A DNA stretch of 64,000 nucleotides. It comes from Acetobacteraceae bacterium (lineage in GTDB: Bacteria; Pseudomonadota; Alphaproteobacteria; Acetobacterales; Acetobacteraceae). Location of the stretch: NCBI GenBank assembly GCA_025354865.1, contig JANXMB010000170.1, positions 1 to 64,000 on the forward strand. The letters run 5' to 3'. A model generated the notes under the pieces. The model ran no database searches and was not told the DNA's origin. It was given only the letters and a program-made list of their open reading frames with translations. Shown here in pieces: positions 9,296 to 17,894 of this stretch. Each line of letters starts with the position of its first letter. The first letter of the stretch is position 1. The position numbers and the translations under genes were made by a program.

Positions 9296-10335
9296 CGGTG
9301 CGATCCACCCTCGCGACTCTGCGCGACGCGCCGCGCAAATTCCGTTTCGACGCCGTCGTGCGCATTCTCGCCCGCGCCGCCAAAGCCGAGGATCCGGCCG
9401 ACGCGGCAAGATTTCGTACGCCGCCGGGGCTGGCCTATCCCCCGGCCGACGTTTTGCGGGTGCAAGGCGACAGGCGGCCCGATGTCGTGCTTGGTTTGAT
9501 GGGGCTGACCGGACCGTCCGGGGTCCTGCCACGCCATTACACCGAATTCGTGACCCACACGCTGCGTGGGCGATCGACGGCGCTGCACGATTTCCTCGAT
9601 ATGCTGTCGCATCGGTTCGTGGCATTTTTCGCCCGCGCGCCGATCAAATACCGGCCGGCCCCGGCTGCGGAAATCGCCGCCCTGCGCACCCCGCCGGAGC
9701 CCGATCCCATCACCCAGGTGCTGCTGGCACTGACCGGTTACGGCACCTCGAACCTCGCCGCACGGCTGCCGACCGGTTCGGAACCCATCCTCCATTACGC
9801 CGGCTTGTTCGCGATGCGTCCCCGCTCGGCCGAACGCCTCCAGGCGCTCATCGCCGATTTCCTGGGCATGGATGTGGCGGTGGAGGAATTTGCCGGCGCC
9901 TGGCTCAATCTGCCGCCGGACCAGCGCACGCGGATCGGTGCCTTCGGTTCGTTTGCGCGCTTGGGCGTCGATGCCTCGGCCGGCGTGCGCGCCTGGGACC
10001 CGCAAGCGCGTTTCGTGTTGAAGATCGGGCCGCTGCCGCGCGCGGATTTCGAACGCCTGTTGCCGGATCGCGGGGCGTTGGAACGTTTGGTGTCGTTGGT
10101 GCGGGCCTATGTCGGATTCGAACTGGGATTCGCCGTCAATCCCGGCCTGCGGGAAGACGATATCCCGGTTTTGCGCATGGACTCGACCGCCGATCCGGCG
10201 CCCCGGCTTGGGTGGAACACCTGGTTGCCGGCCGCGCCCGGCCGCATCGTGCGGCGCGGCGATGCCTGGGAGTCCATGTTCGAAGCCGAGGTTGTCGAAG
10301 CCCGCCTCGCCACAAGGGAAAAACCGACGCCATGA
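9292..10335 (+). CDS. tssG: T6SS baseplate protein TssG (ImpH)
   Basis: The 347-residue protein has the TssG signatures FRFDAVVRILARA near the N-terminus, LMGLTGPSGVLPRHYTE around residues 65-85, and LHDFLDMLSHRFVAFFARA around 95-115. It ends with a conserved region of paired strands and a LERLVSLVRAYVGFEL helix. It pairs with TssF in the baseplate. The upstream junction is an ATGA overlap with tssF. The downstream junction is an ATGA overlap with a methyltransferase gene, which is unusual for a T6SS operon. Confidence 0.95.
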   Translation: MTVRSTLATLRDAPRKFRFDAVVRILARAAKAEDPADAARFRTPPGLAYPPADVLRVQGDRRPDVVLGLMGLTGPSGVLPRHYTEFVTHTLRGRSTALHDFLDMLSHRFVAFFARAPIKYRPAPAAEIAALRTPPEPDPITQVLLALTGYGTSNLAARLPTGSEPILHYAGLFAMRPRSAERLQALIADFLGMDVAVEEFAGAWLNLPPDQRTRIGAFGSFARLGVDASAGVRAWDPQARFVLKIGPLPRADFERLLPDRGALERLVSLVRAYVGFELGFAVNPGLREDDIPVLRMDSTADPAPRLGWNTWLPAAPGRIVRRGDAWESMFEAEVVEARLATREKPTP

Positions 10336-11819
10336 GCCGTTGGAGCGACGGGTATATCGTCGATATCGCCTACCTCAGCGGGTGGTACCGGCAGCAATCG
10401 CCCGCTATGCTGGCATTGGCCTGCCTGCTGAACGGCGCCGAGGTTTCGATGCCGGCGGGCGATGAGCCGGTGCATGTTCTCGAACTCGGTTGCGGTCAGG
10501 GTTACGGCGCCTTGCTGCTGGCGGCGAGCAACCCGACCTGGCGCATCACCGCTGTCGATTTCAATCCGGCCCATATCGCCGCCGCCCGAGCCTGGGCGGC
10601 CGAGGCGCGGCTGGATAATGTCGTCTTCATCGAAGCCGATCTGGCAACATTGGCCGAGGATCCGGCGGCGCGCGACATTCCGCAGGCCGATTTCGTGTCG
10701 TTGCACGGCGTCTGGACCTGGGTTTCGCCTGCGGTGCAGGCCGGGATCGTGCGTCTTTTGCGCGCCAAAGTGCGGGCTGGGGGCGTGGTGCATGTCAGTT
10801 ACAACGTGCTGCCGTCCTGGGGGCCGCGGTTGGGGATGCAACGTCTTATCCACGACACCGGCGCGCGGCTCGCGGATCGCAGCGATCGGCAGGTGCATGA
10901 GGGATTGGCCTTCGCGCGCTCGTTGGCTGCGGCCGGGGCGCAGCATCTCGATCCCAACGGCGCGACGGGACAGTTTCTGGAGCAATTCGCCCAGCTTCCG
11001 GTCTCTTATTTGGCGCACGAGTTGATGAACGGGCACTGGAAGCCCTGTTTCATGTCCGACGTCGCCTCCGCCTTCGCCGATGCGAAACTGGAATGGGTCG
11101 GGTCGTCGAATTTAATAGAAAATTTCCCGGGTTTAACCCTGACCGAGCCACAGATTGCCCTTCACCAACGGTTCGACGATCCGTTGGTGCGGGAGTTGAT
11201 CAAGGATATGTGCATCGATCGGGCGCTGCGTCACGATGTCTTCGTGCGCGGTGTGCGTCGCATGAATCCGGCGCAACGCGATGCCGCGTTGATGGACATC
11301 GATATCGGGCTGACGATCCTGCCGGAGGAGTTGCCGACCGAAGCGGCCATTCCCGCCGGAAAAGTCCAGTTGAATCAATCGTTCTATCGACCGGTCGTCG
11401 ATGCCATGGCGGATGGGCCGAAGCGGGTGTCGGACCTGCTGCAACTGGAGCGGTCCCAGGGGCGGAAGGACAATCCGGCCGAACTCCTGGGAATTTTGGT
11501 GGGGCTGGCCTTCGCCGAACCGGCGGTCAGGCCGGCTTCCGGGCCGGGCAATGCCGCAATGCGGTTCAATCAGGTGGTGCTGCGCCGGCTGCTGCGCACC
11601 GAAAATATCGATCGACCGGCCGGGGCGGCGAGTTTGCGCATGGGAACCGGCCTGACTCTGACATTGTTCGACATGATGGTGGCCGACCAGGTTCGACAGG
11701 GCAACACCGATACCGCGCAGTTGGCGACGGCCATGCGACTGCCGGTGGACCGGCACGATGCCATAGATCGGGCGAAACGATTCCGCGTGCCGGTGCTGCG
11801 CGCGGCAGGGATTGTGTGA
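10332..11819 (+). CDS. SAM-dependent methyltransferase with C-terminal regulatory domain, coupled to tssG
   Basis: The ORF track extends to 10212, but ATG 10332 overlaps the tssG stop and gives 495 residues. Residues about 45-200 form a class I methyltransferase with motif I VLELGCGQGYG (49-59) and the acidic ribose-binding segment ITAVDFNP. The second half (about 215-495) looks like the methyltransferase regulatory domain plus winged-helix region that also occurs in rickettsial protein-lysine methyltransferases. The translational coupling suggests it modifies a T6SS component, but that is inference. The substrate could equally be a small molecule or an unrelated protein. Confidence 0.8.
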   Translation: MSRWSDGYIVDIAYLSGWYRQQSPAMLALACLLNGAEVSMPAGDEPVHVLELGCGQGYGALLLAASNPTWRITAVDFNPAHIAAARAWAAEARLDNVVFIEADLATLAEDPAARDIPQADFVSLHGVWTWVSPAVQAGIVRLLRAKVRAGGVVHVSYNVLPSWGPRLGMQRLIHDTGARLADRSDRQVHEGLAFARSLAAAGAQHLDPNGATGQFLEQFAQLPVSYLAHELMNGHWKPCFMSDVASAFADAKLEWVGSSNLIENFPGLTLTEPQIALHQRFDDPLVRELIKDMCIDRALRHDVFVRGVRRMNPAQRDAALMDIDIGLTILPEELPTEAAIPAGKVQLNQSFYRPVVDAMADGPKRVSDLLQLERSQGRKDNPAELLGILVGLAFAEPAVRPASGPGNAAMRFNQVVLRRLLRTENIDRPAGAASLRMGTGLTLTLFDMMVADQVRQGNTDTAQLATAMRLPVDRHDAIDRAKRFRVPVLRAAGIV

Positions 11820-11925
11820 GGGCCGTCTGCTCATCCGGTGAGACCGCGAAATTGTGATCTAGTTCTCATGACATGGGGCAAAAAGAGTGCTACACACACT
11901 CACCTGATCAATGGAGGATGCCGCT

Positions 11926-12531
11926 ATGCGTAAAATCTTCGCACCGTTTATTGCGTTACCCTTGGTCGTCGTCGGTCTGCCCGTATTCGCACAGAGCAGC
12001 CCCTCGGCTGACCAAATCATCAACTCGTTGAAACCGTCCGGCAATTTGATTTCGGGCGGAACACGCGGGATTCGTCTGGGTGCGCCTGCACCGACGATGC
12101 CGTCGCCGATGACCCCCGTCGCGACAGGCCAGCCGCATGCGCCGGCACGCGCCGCCTTGGCACAGGCGCCGCAAACCGCAGCGCCGTCCGCCAATCTGAC
12201 GGTGAATTTCTCCAGCGGTTCGGCCGACCTGACGCCGCAAGCGATCCAGGCCCTGAATGAACTGGGCCGGGCGCTGAGCAGCCAGGACCTGGCGGGCTAC
12301 AAGTTCCGGATCGAAGGGCATACCGATACGGTCGGAACCCCCGATGCGAATCGCATGTTGTCCGAACAGCGTGCCAAGGCGGTTGTGGCCTATATTACCA
12401 GCCATTTCGGCGTCGATGCCGGCCGTTTGCAGGCAATCGGCAAGGGGGAGGAAGACCTCGCGGTGCCGACCCCGGCGCAAACCGCCGAACCGCGTAACAG
12501 ACGCGTGTTGGTGGTGAACCTAGGCGCGTAA
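11926..12531 (+). CDS. OmpA/MotB-domain envelope protein
   Basis: ATG 11926 is preferred over the track start at 11911 because the GGAGG ribosome-binding site lies between the two. The product has a signal peptide ending near PVFAQS, a Pro/Ala-rich linker, then an OmpA C-terminal peptidoglycan-binding domain: LTVNFSSGSADLTPQ, YKFRIEGHTDTVGTPDAN, LSEQRAKAVVAYI, and NRRV at the end. It could anchor the T6SS trans-envelope complex to peptidoglycan, as OmpA-domain proteins in other T6SS loci do, or serve general envelope stability. It lies 106 bp after the methyltransferase gene and may have its own promoter. Confidence 0.85.
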   Translation: MRKIFAPFIALPLVVVGLPVFAQSSPSADQIINSLKPSGNLISGGTRGIRLGAPAPTMPSPMTPVATGQPHAPARAALAQAPQTAAPSANLTVNFSSGSADLTPQAIQALNELGRALSSQDLAGYKFRIEGHTDTVGTPDANRMLSEQRAKAVVAYITSHFGVDAGRLQAIGKGEEDLAVPTPAQTAEPRNRRVLVVNLGA

Positions 12532-12571
12532 AGCCTTCCGGCGGCTTGCGGCACAGTCTAGGGTGGCGGTC

Positions 12572-13642
12572 ATGAAGCCCGCCGCCCGCACGACCCGAAA
12601 TCCGTCCGATGACGATACCGTCAGGATCGCCCCAAAGCGGGAGCCGACGAAGCCTCGACCGAAACCGGCCCCGTTCGGCGCTATTTTTGCCGGTGCGCTG
12701 GTTGTCGGCCTCGGCGCCGGTGCCGCAATCTGGTTCCTGTGGCCACATAGTCAACCGCCAGCCATTGCGACGCTGGCGCCGCCTCCGCCTGCGGTGCTCC
12801 TACCCCCGCCGGCTGTGCCACCGGCGCCGCGTCCCCCCGAATTTCGCATCGACAGCACCACCGAAGCGCTGCTGCGGGACAACACGACAACCGGACTGAG
12901 TATTTTTCGGCTCGCCGCAAACCCCAATATTCTCATTCTCGATTTCGCCTCCCTGCTGGATCAAGGTGCGATGCTCAATCGGCTCGGCGCCTTCGCGGAA
13001 AAAGCCGGGTTGCCGCACGATCGGCTGCTCACCGACGCCGAATTGCAGCAAGCGATTCTGGCCGGGGGCGATACAGCCGAAACCTACTACTATGGGCACG
13101 ACTATAGCGCGGCCGAAATTGCGCGGTTTTTCGCGATCGCCGGTCGGGACCGTATCGCACTGAACACACAGGAGGAAACGCTGCGCCGCCTGATGCAGCA
13201 GGTCGGCTGGCTAGCCGAGAACAAGGCCGGCGGCCTGATTTCCGTGCCGCGGGTCGGCGCCAACGCCGAGGTGACGGCCGATAGCCGCGCCACTATCCTG
13301 CATCACGAATTGTCGCACGGCGAGTATTTCAGCAATCCCGCCTTCGCCGCTTACACCCGCCGATTTTGGACAACCCTGCTGACCCCGGTGGAGCGGGACG
13401 GGATGCGCAAGTTTCTCGCGAAGGAAGGCTACGATATCGCAAACGATATGCTCGTCGAGAACGAGGCGCAGGCCTATATCGTCTTCACCCTGAATCCGGC
13501 CTTCTTCGAGCCCGCGACGATTGGGATGGCGGAAGCCCGCCGCGCCGCGTTGCGCGCGACCTTCCTGCGGGAGATGCCGACCGACTGGCTCCGCGATTCC
13601 GCCCCTCCGAAACCGGAAATCGCCCGCGCCACCATTCGTTAG
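12572..13642 (+). CDS. Membrane-anchored putative zinc metallopeptidase (HExxH)
   Basis: ATG 12572 sits behind an AGGGTGG site and is preferred over GTG 12563. The product (356 residues) has a short basic cytoplasmic tail, one transmembrane helix (about residues 35-57), a Pro-rich linker, and a soluble domain that should face the periplasm. That domain contains HHELSHGEYF (about 244-253), an HExxH zincin motif, followed about 55 residues later by VENEAQAY, whose Glu could be the third zinc ligand. I do not recognise a named family. The T6SS neighbourhood suggests a role in envelope remodelling or as a secreted or anchored effector, but this is unproven. Confidence 0.75.
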   Translation: MKPAARTTRNPSDDDTVRIAPKREPTKPRPKPAPFGAIFAGALVVGLGAGAAIWFLWPHSQPPAIATLAPPPPAVLLPPPAVPPAPRPPEFRIDSTTEALLRDNTTTGLSIFRLAANPNILILDFASLLDQGAMLNRLGAFAEKAGLPHDRLLTDAELQQAILAGGDTAETYYYGHDYSAAEIARFFAIAGRDRIALNTQEETLRRLMQQVGWLAENKAGGLISVPRVGANAEVTADSRATILHHELSHGEYFSNPAFAAYTRRFWTTLLTPVERDGMRKFLAKEGYDIANDMLVENEAQAYIVFTLNPAFFEPATIGMAEARRAALRATFLREMPTDWLRDSAPPKPEIARATIR

Positions 13643-13703
13643 AGGTCCGATCCCGACGGAAGCATCCTATGCAGTCGGGTGAATCGGCCCACAAAAACAA
13701 GGG

Positions 13704-13751
13704 CTAGCGGTCGAAGTCAGACGGCATCGTCCGGCTGATTTCGACCGCTAG
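13704..13751. terminator. Long bidirectional hairpin terminator between convergent genes
   Basis: The arms CTAGCGGTCGAAGTCAG and CTGATTTCGACCGCTAG are 17 bp with a single mismatch, and an inner CGG/CCG pair extends the stem. The hairpin lies in the 125-bp gap between the converging stops of the HExxH gene and the kinase gene, so it can end both transcripts. Confidence 0.75.
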
Positions 13752-13767
13752 AAGGCGATAACCGGAC

Positions 13768-15708
13768 CTACTTCGCGACAGTGTCCAGCATGAACGACTG
13801 CCCATTGACCCGGCCGCGTTTTCGCGCGGCTTCGACCGCCGCTCGGAGATCGCGCAGGTATTCGGCGGCCGGCTCCACGTTCGAGGGCCTCGGTCGATCG
13901 AACAACGGCACGGCGGATTGGATCGCGACGATCATATCCATGCCGTAGGGTTCCCCGACTTCCCAGGCCGGGTGGCCGGGCGTGACCTCCCCAAGGCTCA
14001 GCGCCTCCGCCGGGTTGAAAATCCGAGCGTTCGGGTCGGCAGCGACCCCCTGTTTGACGTCGGCAGTCTGCGGATAGAGGTGCAGGACATTGCCGTCGTG
14101 CGCGACGTAATCGACCCGCAGTGCGCCTTTGAAATCGGCCATGGTCAGGCGCGGGCGAATACGGTCGCCATCGCGCAGCGTGGTGCGGCCGTCGGCCAGA
14201 TTCAACGACAGGCCCGGCGCGGCGGTGCCGAACCCCCGTGCGATCGGTTGCAGGATATCCAGCGCCGGGCAGAACACCGGATCCACGGCGACGACCTGCC
14301 AATTGACCCCACCGGGGATGGTCATCGCGGCCAGACCGTTGCGCAAGGCGTCGGGCACGGGCTGCGCGGCTGCGCCCTTCAAGCTTGCCGCCCCCGTCGA
14401 TCCGACATCGCCCTCGATCGTGGCGCAGCGTTGGGCGGCAATGAGTTGCGCGATCTGCCCGCGCAGCGCTTCGAGCGCAGCCGGCCCGGTCGGATTGGGC
14501 GGCGGCGGGGTGGGCGCGACGATCGGTTCCGGCATCGGCGCGGGTGCGGGCGGCATGGGGATGGGTACGGGCGTCGGCGGCGTCACCGGTATCGATGCCA
14601 GTGGCGCTGGTGATGCAATCTGGGGTTGAATCAATGGCGCGACGATCGGAGGCGTCGGTTTGGACGGCCCGCTCAAGGCGAAATACCCGCCGACTCCGGC
14701 CAGCAGGACAACCGCCGCTGCGGCCCCGGCGATCAACGGCATGGACGATTTCTTGGTCGGTGCCGCCGCCGGTGCTGCCGCTGCGGCCGGAGTGGCGGCG
14801 CGCGTCGGCGGCGGTGTCGGGGTGCCACGGCGGGGGGCGGCGATCATCGTCGCCTCGTGGTCGTCGGCTTCCTCCGTCGCCAGCGGCCGCCCTTCGGCGG
14901 CATCGCGCACCGCAGTGGCGAAATCGGCAGCATTGGCGAAGCGGTCGTTCGGCCGCTTCGCCATCGCCTTGCGCACCACCGCATCGAACGCCGGTGGCGT
15001 GGTCACGGAAATTTGCGAGGGCAAAGACGGCTCGGTATTCAGCGCCTTGTGCATGATCGCCGACATGCCGCCTTCGAACGGACGCTCCCCGGTCAGCAAC
15101 TGGTAGAGCAGCACGCCGGAGGAATAGATGTCGGATCGGGAATCGACGACCTCCCCCATGATCTGTTCGGGGGACATGTAGGCGGGGGTGCCGAGCACGG
15201 TACCCGCTTGCGTCATCGAGGAGCTTTCGATGCGGGCGATGCCGAAATCGGCGATTTTGGCCTGACCGCCGCTGGTGAGCATCAGGTTGGCGGGCTTGAT
15301 ATCGCGATGGACGACGCCGCGGTCGTGGCTGAACTGCAACCCTGCCAGCAGGTCGTCCATGATCCGGACGGTGTTGGCGATGGTGAAACGCTCTTGTTTA
15401 TCCAGCAGATTTTTCAACGGCGGGCCGTCGATATACTCCATCACGATGTAGGCGACGTCCGCCGTCTCGCCATAATCGAAGACGCCGACGATATTCGGAT
15501 GGGTCAGCCGGCCGGCGGCCTGCGCTTCCCGGCGGAACCGGGCGAGCGCTTCTTCGGTTTCGGGATCGGTCGCATCCGGCAGGTTAACGGTTTTAACCGC
15601 CACGCGCCGTTCGATGATCGGGTCCCAGCCTTCGTAGACTGTTCCCATCGCGCCCTTGCCGAGTTGGCGCTTGATCTCGTACTTCCCAAGTTTATCGACC
15701 GTCGCCAT
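13768..15708 (-). CDS. ppkA: Transmembrane Ser/Thr protein kinase, PpkA-like
   Basis: The 646-residue protein has a Hanks-type kinase domain at residues 9-270: Gly-rich loop GKGAMG, Lys39 in VAVKTV, catalytic HRDIKPAN (134-141), DFG (154-156), and activation segment GTPAYMSPEQ. A Pro/Ala-rich linker, one transmembrane helix (about 325-345), a second Pro-rich linker and a periplasmic C-terminal domain with a DUF4384-like segment (LRPRLTMADFKG-type region, VLHLYPQ) follow. PpkA kinases switch T6SS on by phosphorylating Fha in the threonine phosphorylation pathway. Fha and the phosphatase PppA are not in the window. The T6SS link rests on position and architecture. Confidence 0.88.
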   Translation of the reverse strand: MATVDKLGKYEIKRQLGKGAMGTVYEGWDPIIERRVAVKTVNLPDATDPETEEALARFRREAQAAGRLTHPNIVGVFDYGETADVAYIVMEYIDGPPLKNLLDKQERFTIANTVRIMDDLLAGLQFSHDRGVVHRDIKPANLMLTSGGQAKIADFGIARIESSSMTQAGTVLGTPAYMSPEQIMGEVVDSRSDIYSSGVLLYQLLTGERPFEGGMSAIMHKALNTEPSLPSQISVTTPPAFDAVVRKAMAKRPNDRFANAADFATAVRDAAEGRPLATEEADDHEATMIAAPRRGTPTPPPTRAATPAAAAAPAAAPTKKSSMPLIAGAAAAVVLLAGVGGYFALSGPSKPTPPIVAPLIQPQIASPAPLASIPVTPPTPVPIPMPPAPAPMPEPIVAPTPPPPNPTGPAALEALRGQIAQLIAAQRCATIEGDVGSTGAASLKGAAAQPVPDALRNGLAAMTIPGGVNWQVVAVDPVFCPALDILQPIARGFGTAAPGLSLNLADGRTTLRDGDRIRPRLTMADFKGALRVDYVAHDGNVLHLYPQTADVKQGVAADPNARIFNPAEALSLGEVTPGHPAWEVGEPYGMDMIVAIQSAVPLFDRPRPSNVEPAAEYLRDLRAAVEAARKRGRVNGQSFMLDTVAK

Positions 15709-15784
15709 GCGGCTTCCCGAGTTGCGCTGTTGGCCGCATCATAGACTGGCAGGGCGGACCCCGCCAATGCACGATCGAACGATA

Positions 15785-16600
15785 CTATCGTCCGGTAAAC
15801 ACCGGCCGGCGCTTTTCCATGAACGCCGTACGCCCTTCCTTGTAGTCGGCACTGTTGAAGCAGCGTTCGCCGATCTCCTTGATCGCTGCCATGTCCCGCT
15901 TGCTTTCGTCCTTCAGCATCGCGGCGATGGTCAGCTTCGAGGCGCGAACGGACAGCGGGGCGTTCTCGGCGATGGTGCGGGCGATGCCCATGACGGTTTC
16001 GTCCAACGCCTCCGGCGCGACGCACTGATTGATCAACCCGATGCGTTCGGCTTCCGCCCCGTCGATGCGGCGGCCGGTGTAGAGGATCATCCGCGCATGC
16101 GCCGGTCCGACGAGATCGATCAGATTGCGCACCGAACTAGGGGCGTAGGCGATCGACAGGCGGGCGGCGGGGATGCCGAACTGGCTGTCGGGGGTGGCGA
16201 TGCGGATATCGGTTGCCATCGCGACTGCAAGCCCGCCGCCCATGCAGAAGCCGCGGATGCGGGCGATGACGGGCTTGGTGAAACTGGCGAGCTTCTGGCG
16301 CCCGATGCCGGTGATCCGATCGTATTCCTGCTGCGCCTCGGCGTTGTTGCGGTGCTTGGCGAACTGGCTGATATCGGCGCCGGACACGAACGCTTTGTCC
16401 CCGGCCCCGGTCAGCACCACGACCGCGAGCGTGTCGTCGGCCTCGTACTGGGTCAGGATTTCCGCGAGGCCGAGCCACATCTCCATGGACATGGCGTTGC
16501 GTTTTTCGGGTTGATTGAAGGTGATGGTACCGATCCCGCCGTCCCGAACGGCCAGGATTTGGCCGTTCGCGTAGGCGGTGGTGCCGGTGGTTTCCGTCAT
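15785..16600 (-). CDS. Enoyl-CoA hydratase/isomerase family protein
   Basis: The start at 16600 is chosen because it lies 1 bp after the CoA-transferase stop. The track start at 16642 would overlap that gene. The product (271 residues) is a crotonase-fold protein with GTITFNQPEKRNAM, oxyanion-hole segments SGADISQFA and GFCMGGGLAVAMATDIRIA, and a C-terminal trimerisation region ending RRPVFTGR. The segment FGIPAARLSIAYAP lacks the Glu normally found at the FGxPE position of hydratases, so it may be an isomerase, hydrolase or other crotonase rather than a true hydratase. It is co-transcribed with the class III CoA-transferase, which suggests acyl-CoA catabolism. Confidence 0.87.
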   Translation of the reverse strand: MTETTGTTAYANGQILAVRDGGIGTITFNQPEKRNAMSMEMWLGLAEILTQYEADDTLAVVVLTGAGDKAFVSGADISQFAKHRNNAEAQQEYDRITGIGRQKLASFTKPVIARIRGFCMGGGLAVAMATDIRIATPDSQFGIPAARLSIAYAPSSVRNLIDLVGPAHARMILYTGRRIDGAEAERIGLINQCVAPEALDETVMGIARTIAENAPLSVRASKLTIAAMLKDESKRDMAAIKEIGERCFNSADYKEGRTAFMEKRRPVFTGR

Positions 16601-16601
16601 G

Positions 16602-17819
16602 TCAGACGATCCCCTTTGCCCGCATGTCGGCGATTTCCGCATCGGTGTAGCCGACCGATTTCATGATTTCGTCCTGATGCTCCCCGGCGTCGGGGGTGTA
16701 GCGGCGGATGGATTTGTCGAAGCCGGAGATATTGATCGCGGAAGCCACGACTTCGGTTTCGCCGACATAGGGGCTTTGCATCTTCGTCGCCATGCCGAGG
16801 TGGCGCACCTGTGGGTCGTCGAAGACCTGATCGATGGTATAGATCGGGCCGCAGGGGATGCCGTTGGTTTCGAACAGCTCGATCCAATAGGCCGAGGGTT
16901 TGGTCGCCGTCAGTTCGGATATTGTGGCGTTGATTTCCTTGCGGTTTTTGCTGCGCTCCCCCTGGCTGGTCCAGCCCGGGCGGGTCAGCCAGTCCGGCCG
17001 GCCGCTGGCTTCGCAGAAGCGGGTGAACACGCGCGAGGAACTGGCAGCGATGTTGATGTGTCCGTCGGCTGTCGGGAACACCCCCGTCGGGATGCCGGTG
17101 GGGTGGTCGTTGCCAGCCTGACCCGCGACTTCCTTTTCCATCAGCCAGCGGCTGCCCTGGAAGTCGAGCATGAAGATCTGCGCTTCCAGCAGCGAGGTGG
17201 TGACCCAGCGGCCGACCCCAGTGCGTTCGCGATCGAACACCGCCATCATGCAGCCCAGCGCGAGCAGATTGCCGGCGGTCAGGTCGTCGATGGGGATGCC
17301 GACGCGCATCGGGCCGCGACCGGGTTCGCCGGTAATGGTCATCAACCCGCCCATGCCCTGCGCGATCTGATCGACGCCCGCGCGCGGACCGTAGGGGCCG
17401 TCCTGACCGAACCCGGAGATGGAGCCATAGACGATCCGCGGATTGACCGCCTTCACGTCCTCGTACGACACCTTCAGCCGGTGTTTCACGGCGGCGCGCA
17501 TATTCTCCAGGATCACGTCGGCGGTTGCGGCCAGCTTCATGAACGCGGCGTGGCCTTCCGGCGTTTTCAGGTTCAGCGTGATGGCGCGCTTGTTGCGGTG
17601 CAGGTTCTGGAAATCCGAACCGTGCCGGCGCCCGGTGACGCCTTCCGCTTCCTCGGTCGGCGGTTCGATGCGGATGACATTCGCGCCCCAATCGCCGAAG
17701 TGGCGGACCGCCGTGGGTCCTGCCCGCGCGAGCGTGAGGTCGAGGACGGTGATTCCGTTCAGCGGCAAGCGGGTCTTGGCGTCGGCCAGCGCGGCTTTGT
17801 CGGCGGGACTTTCGGGCAT
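16602..17819 (-). CDS. Class III CoA-transferase (CaiB/BaiF family)
   Basis: The 405-residue protein carries family III CoA-transferase features: LPLNGITVLDLTLARAGP, FGDWGANVIRIEPP, LHRNKRAITLNLKTPEG, VILENMRA, and GVDQIAQGMGGLM, with the usual region around the catalytic Asp. Such enzymes move CoA between carboxylates such as oxalate/formate, carnitine or aromatic succinates. The substrate cannot be told from sequence. An AAGGAG ribosome-binding site precedes the ATG. The gene is immediately upstream of the crotonase gene, forming a two-gene acyl-CoA operon. The three hairpin repeats lie in its upstream region. Confidence 0.9.
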   Translation of the reverse strand: MPESPADKAALADAKTRLPLNGITVLDLTLARAGPTAVRHFGDWGANVIRIEPPTEEAEGVTGRRHGSDFQNLHRNKRAITLNLKTPEGHAAFMKLAATADVILENMRAAVKHRLKVSYEDVKAVNPRIVYGSISGFGQDGPYGPRAGVDQIAQGMGGLMTITGEPGRGPMRVGIPIDDLTAGNLLALGCMMAVFDRERTGVGRWVTTSLLEAQIFMLDFQGSRWLMEKEVAGQAGNDHPTGIPTGVFPTADGHINIAASSSRVFTRFCEASGRPDWLTRPGWTSQGERSKNRKEINATISELTATKPSAYWIELFETNGIPCGPIYTIDQVFDDPQVRHLGMATKMQSPYVGETEVVASAINISGFDKSIRRYTPDAGEHQDEIMKSVGYTDAEIADMRAKGIV

Positions 17820-17894
17820 TTTGGAACTCCTTGGCGTTCGATCCCGATGCGTTCGCTCTCGCTCACGTATCGCGATCCAATCTATTGTTTGCTC

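Noticed and set aside
7220-9625. 801-aa minus-strand ORF
   Set aside because: Antisense to tssF and tssG; no domain or ribosome-binding site.
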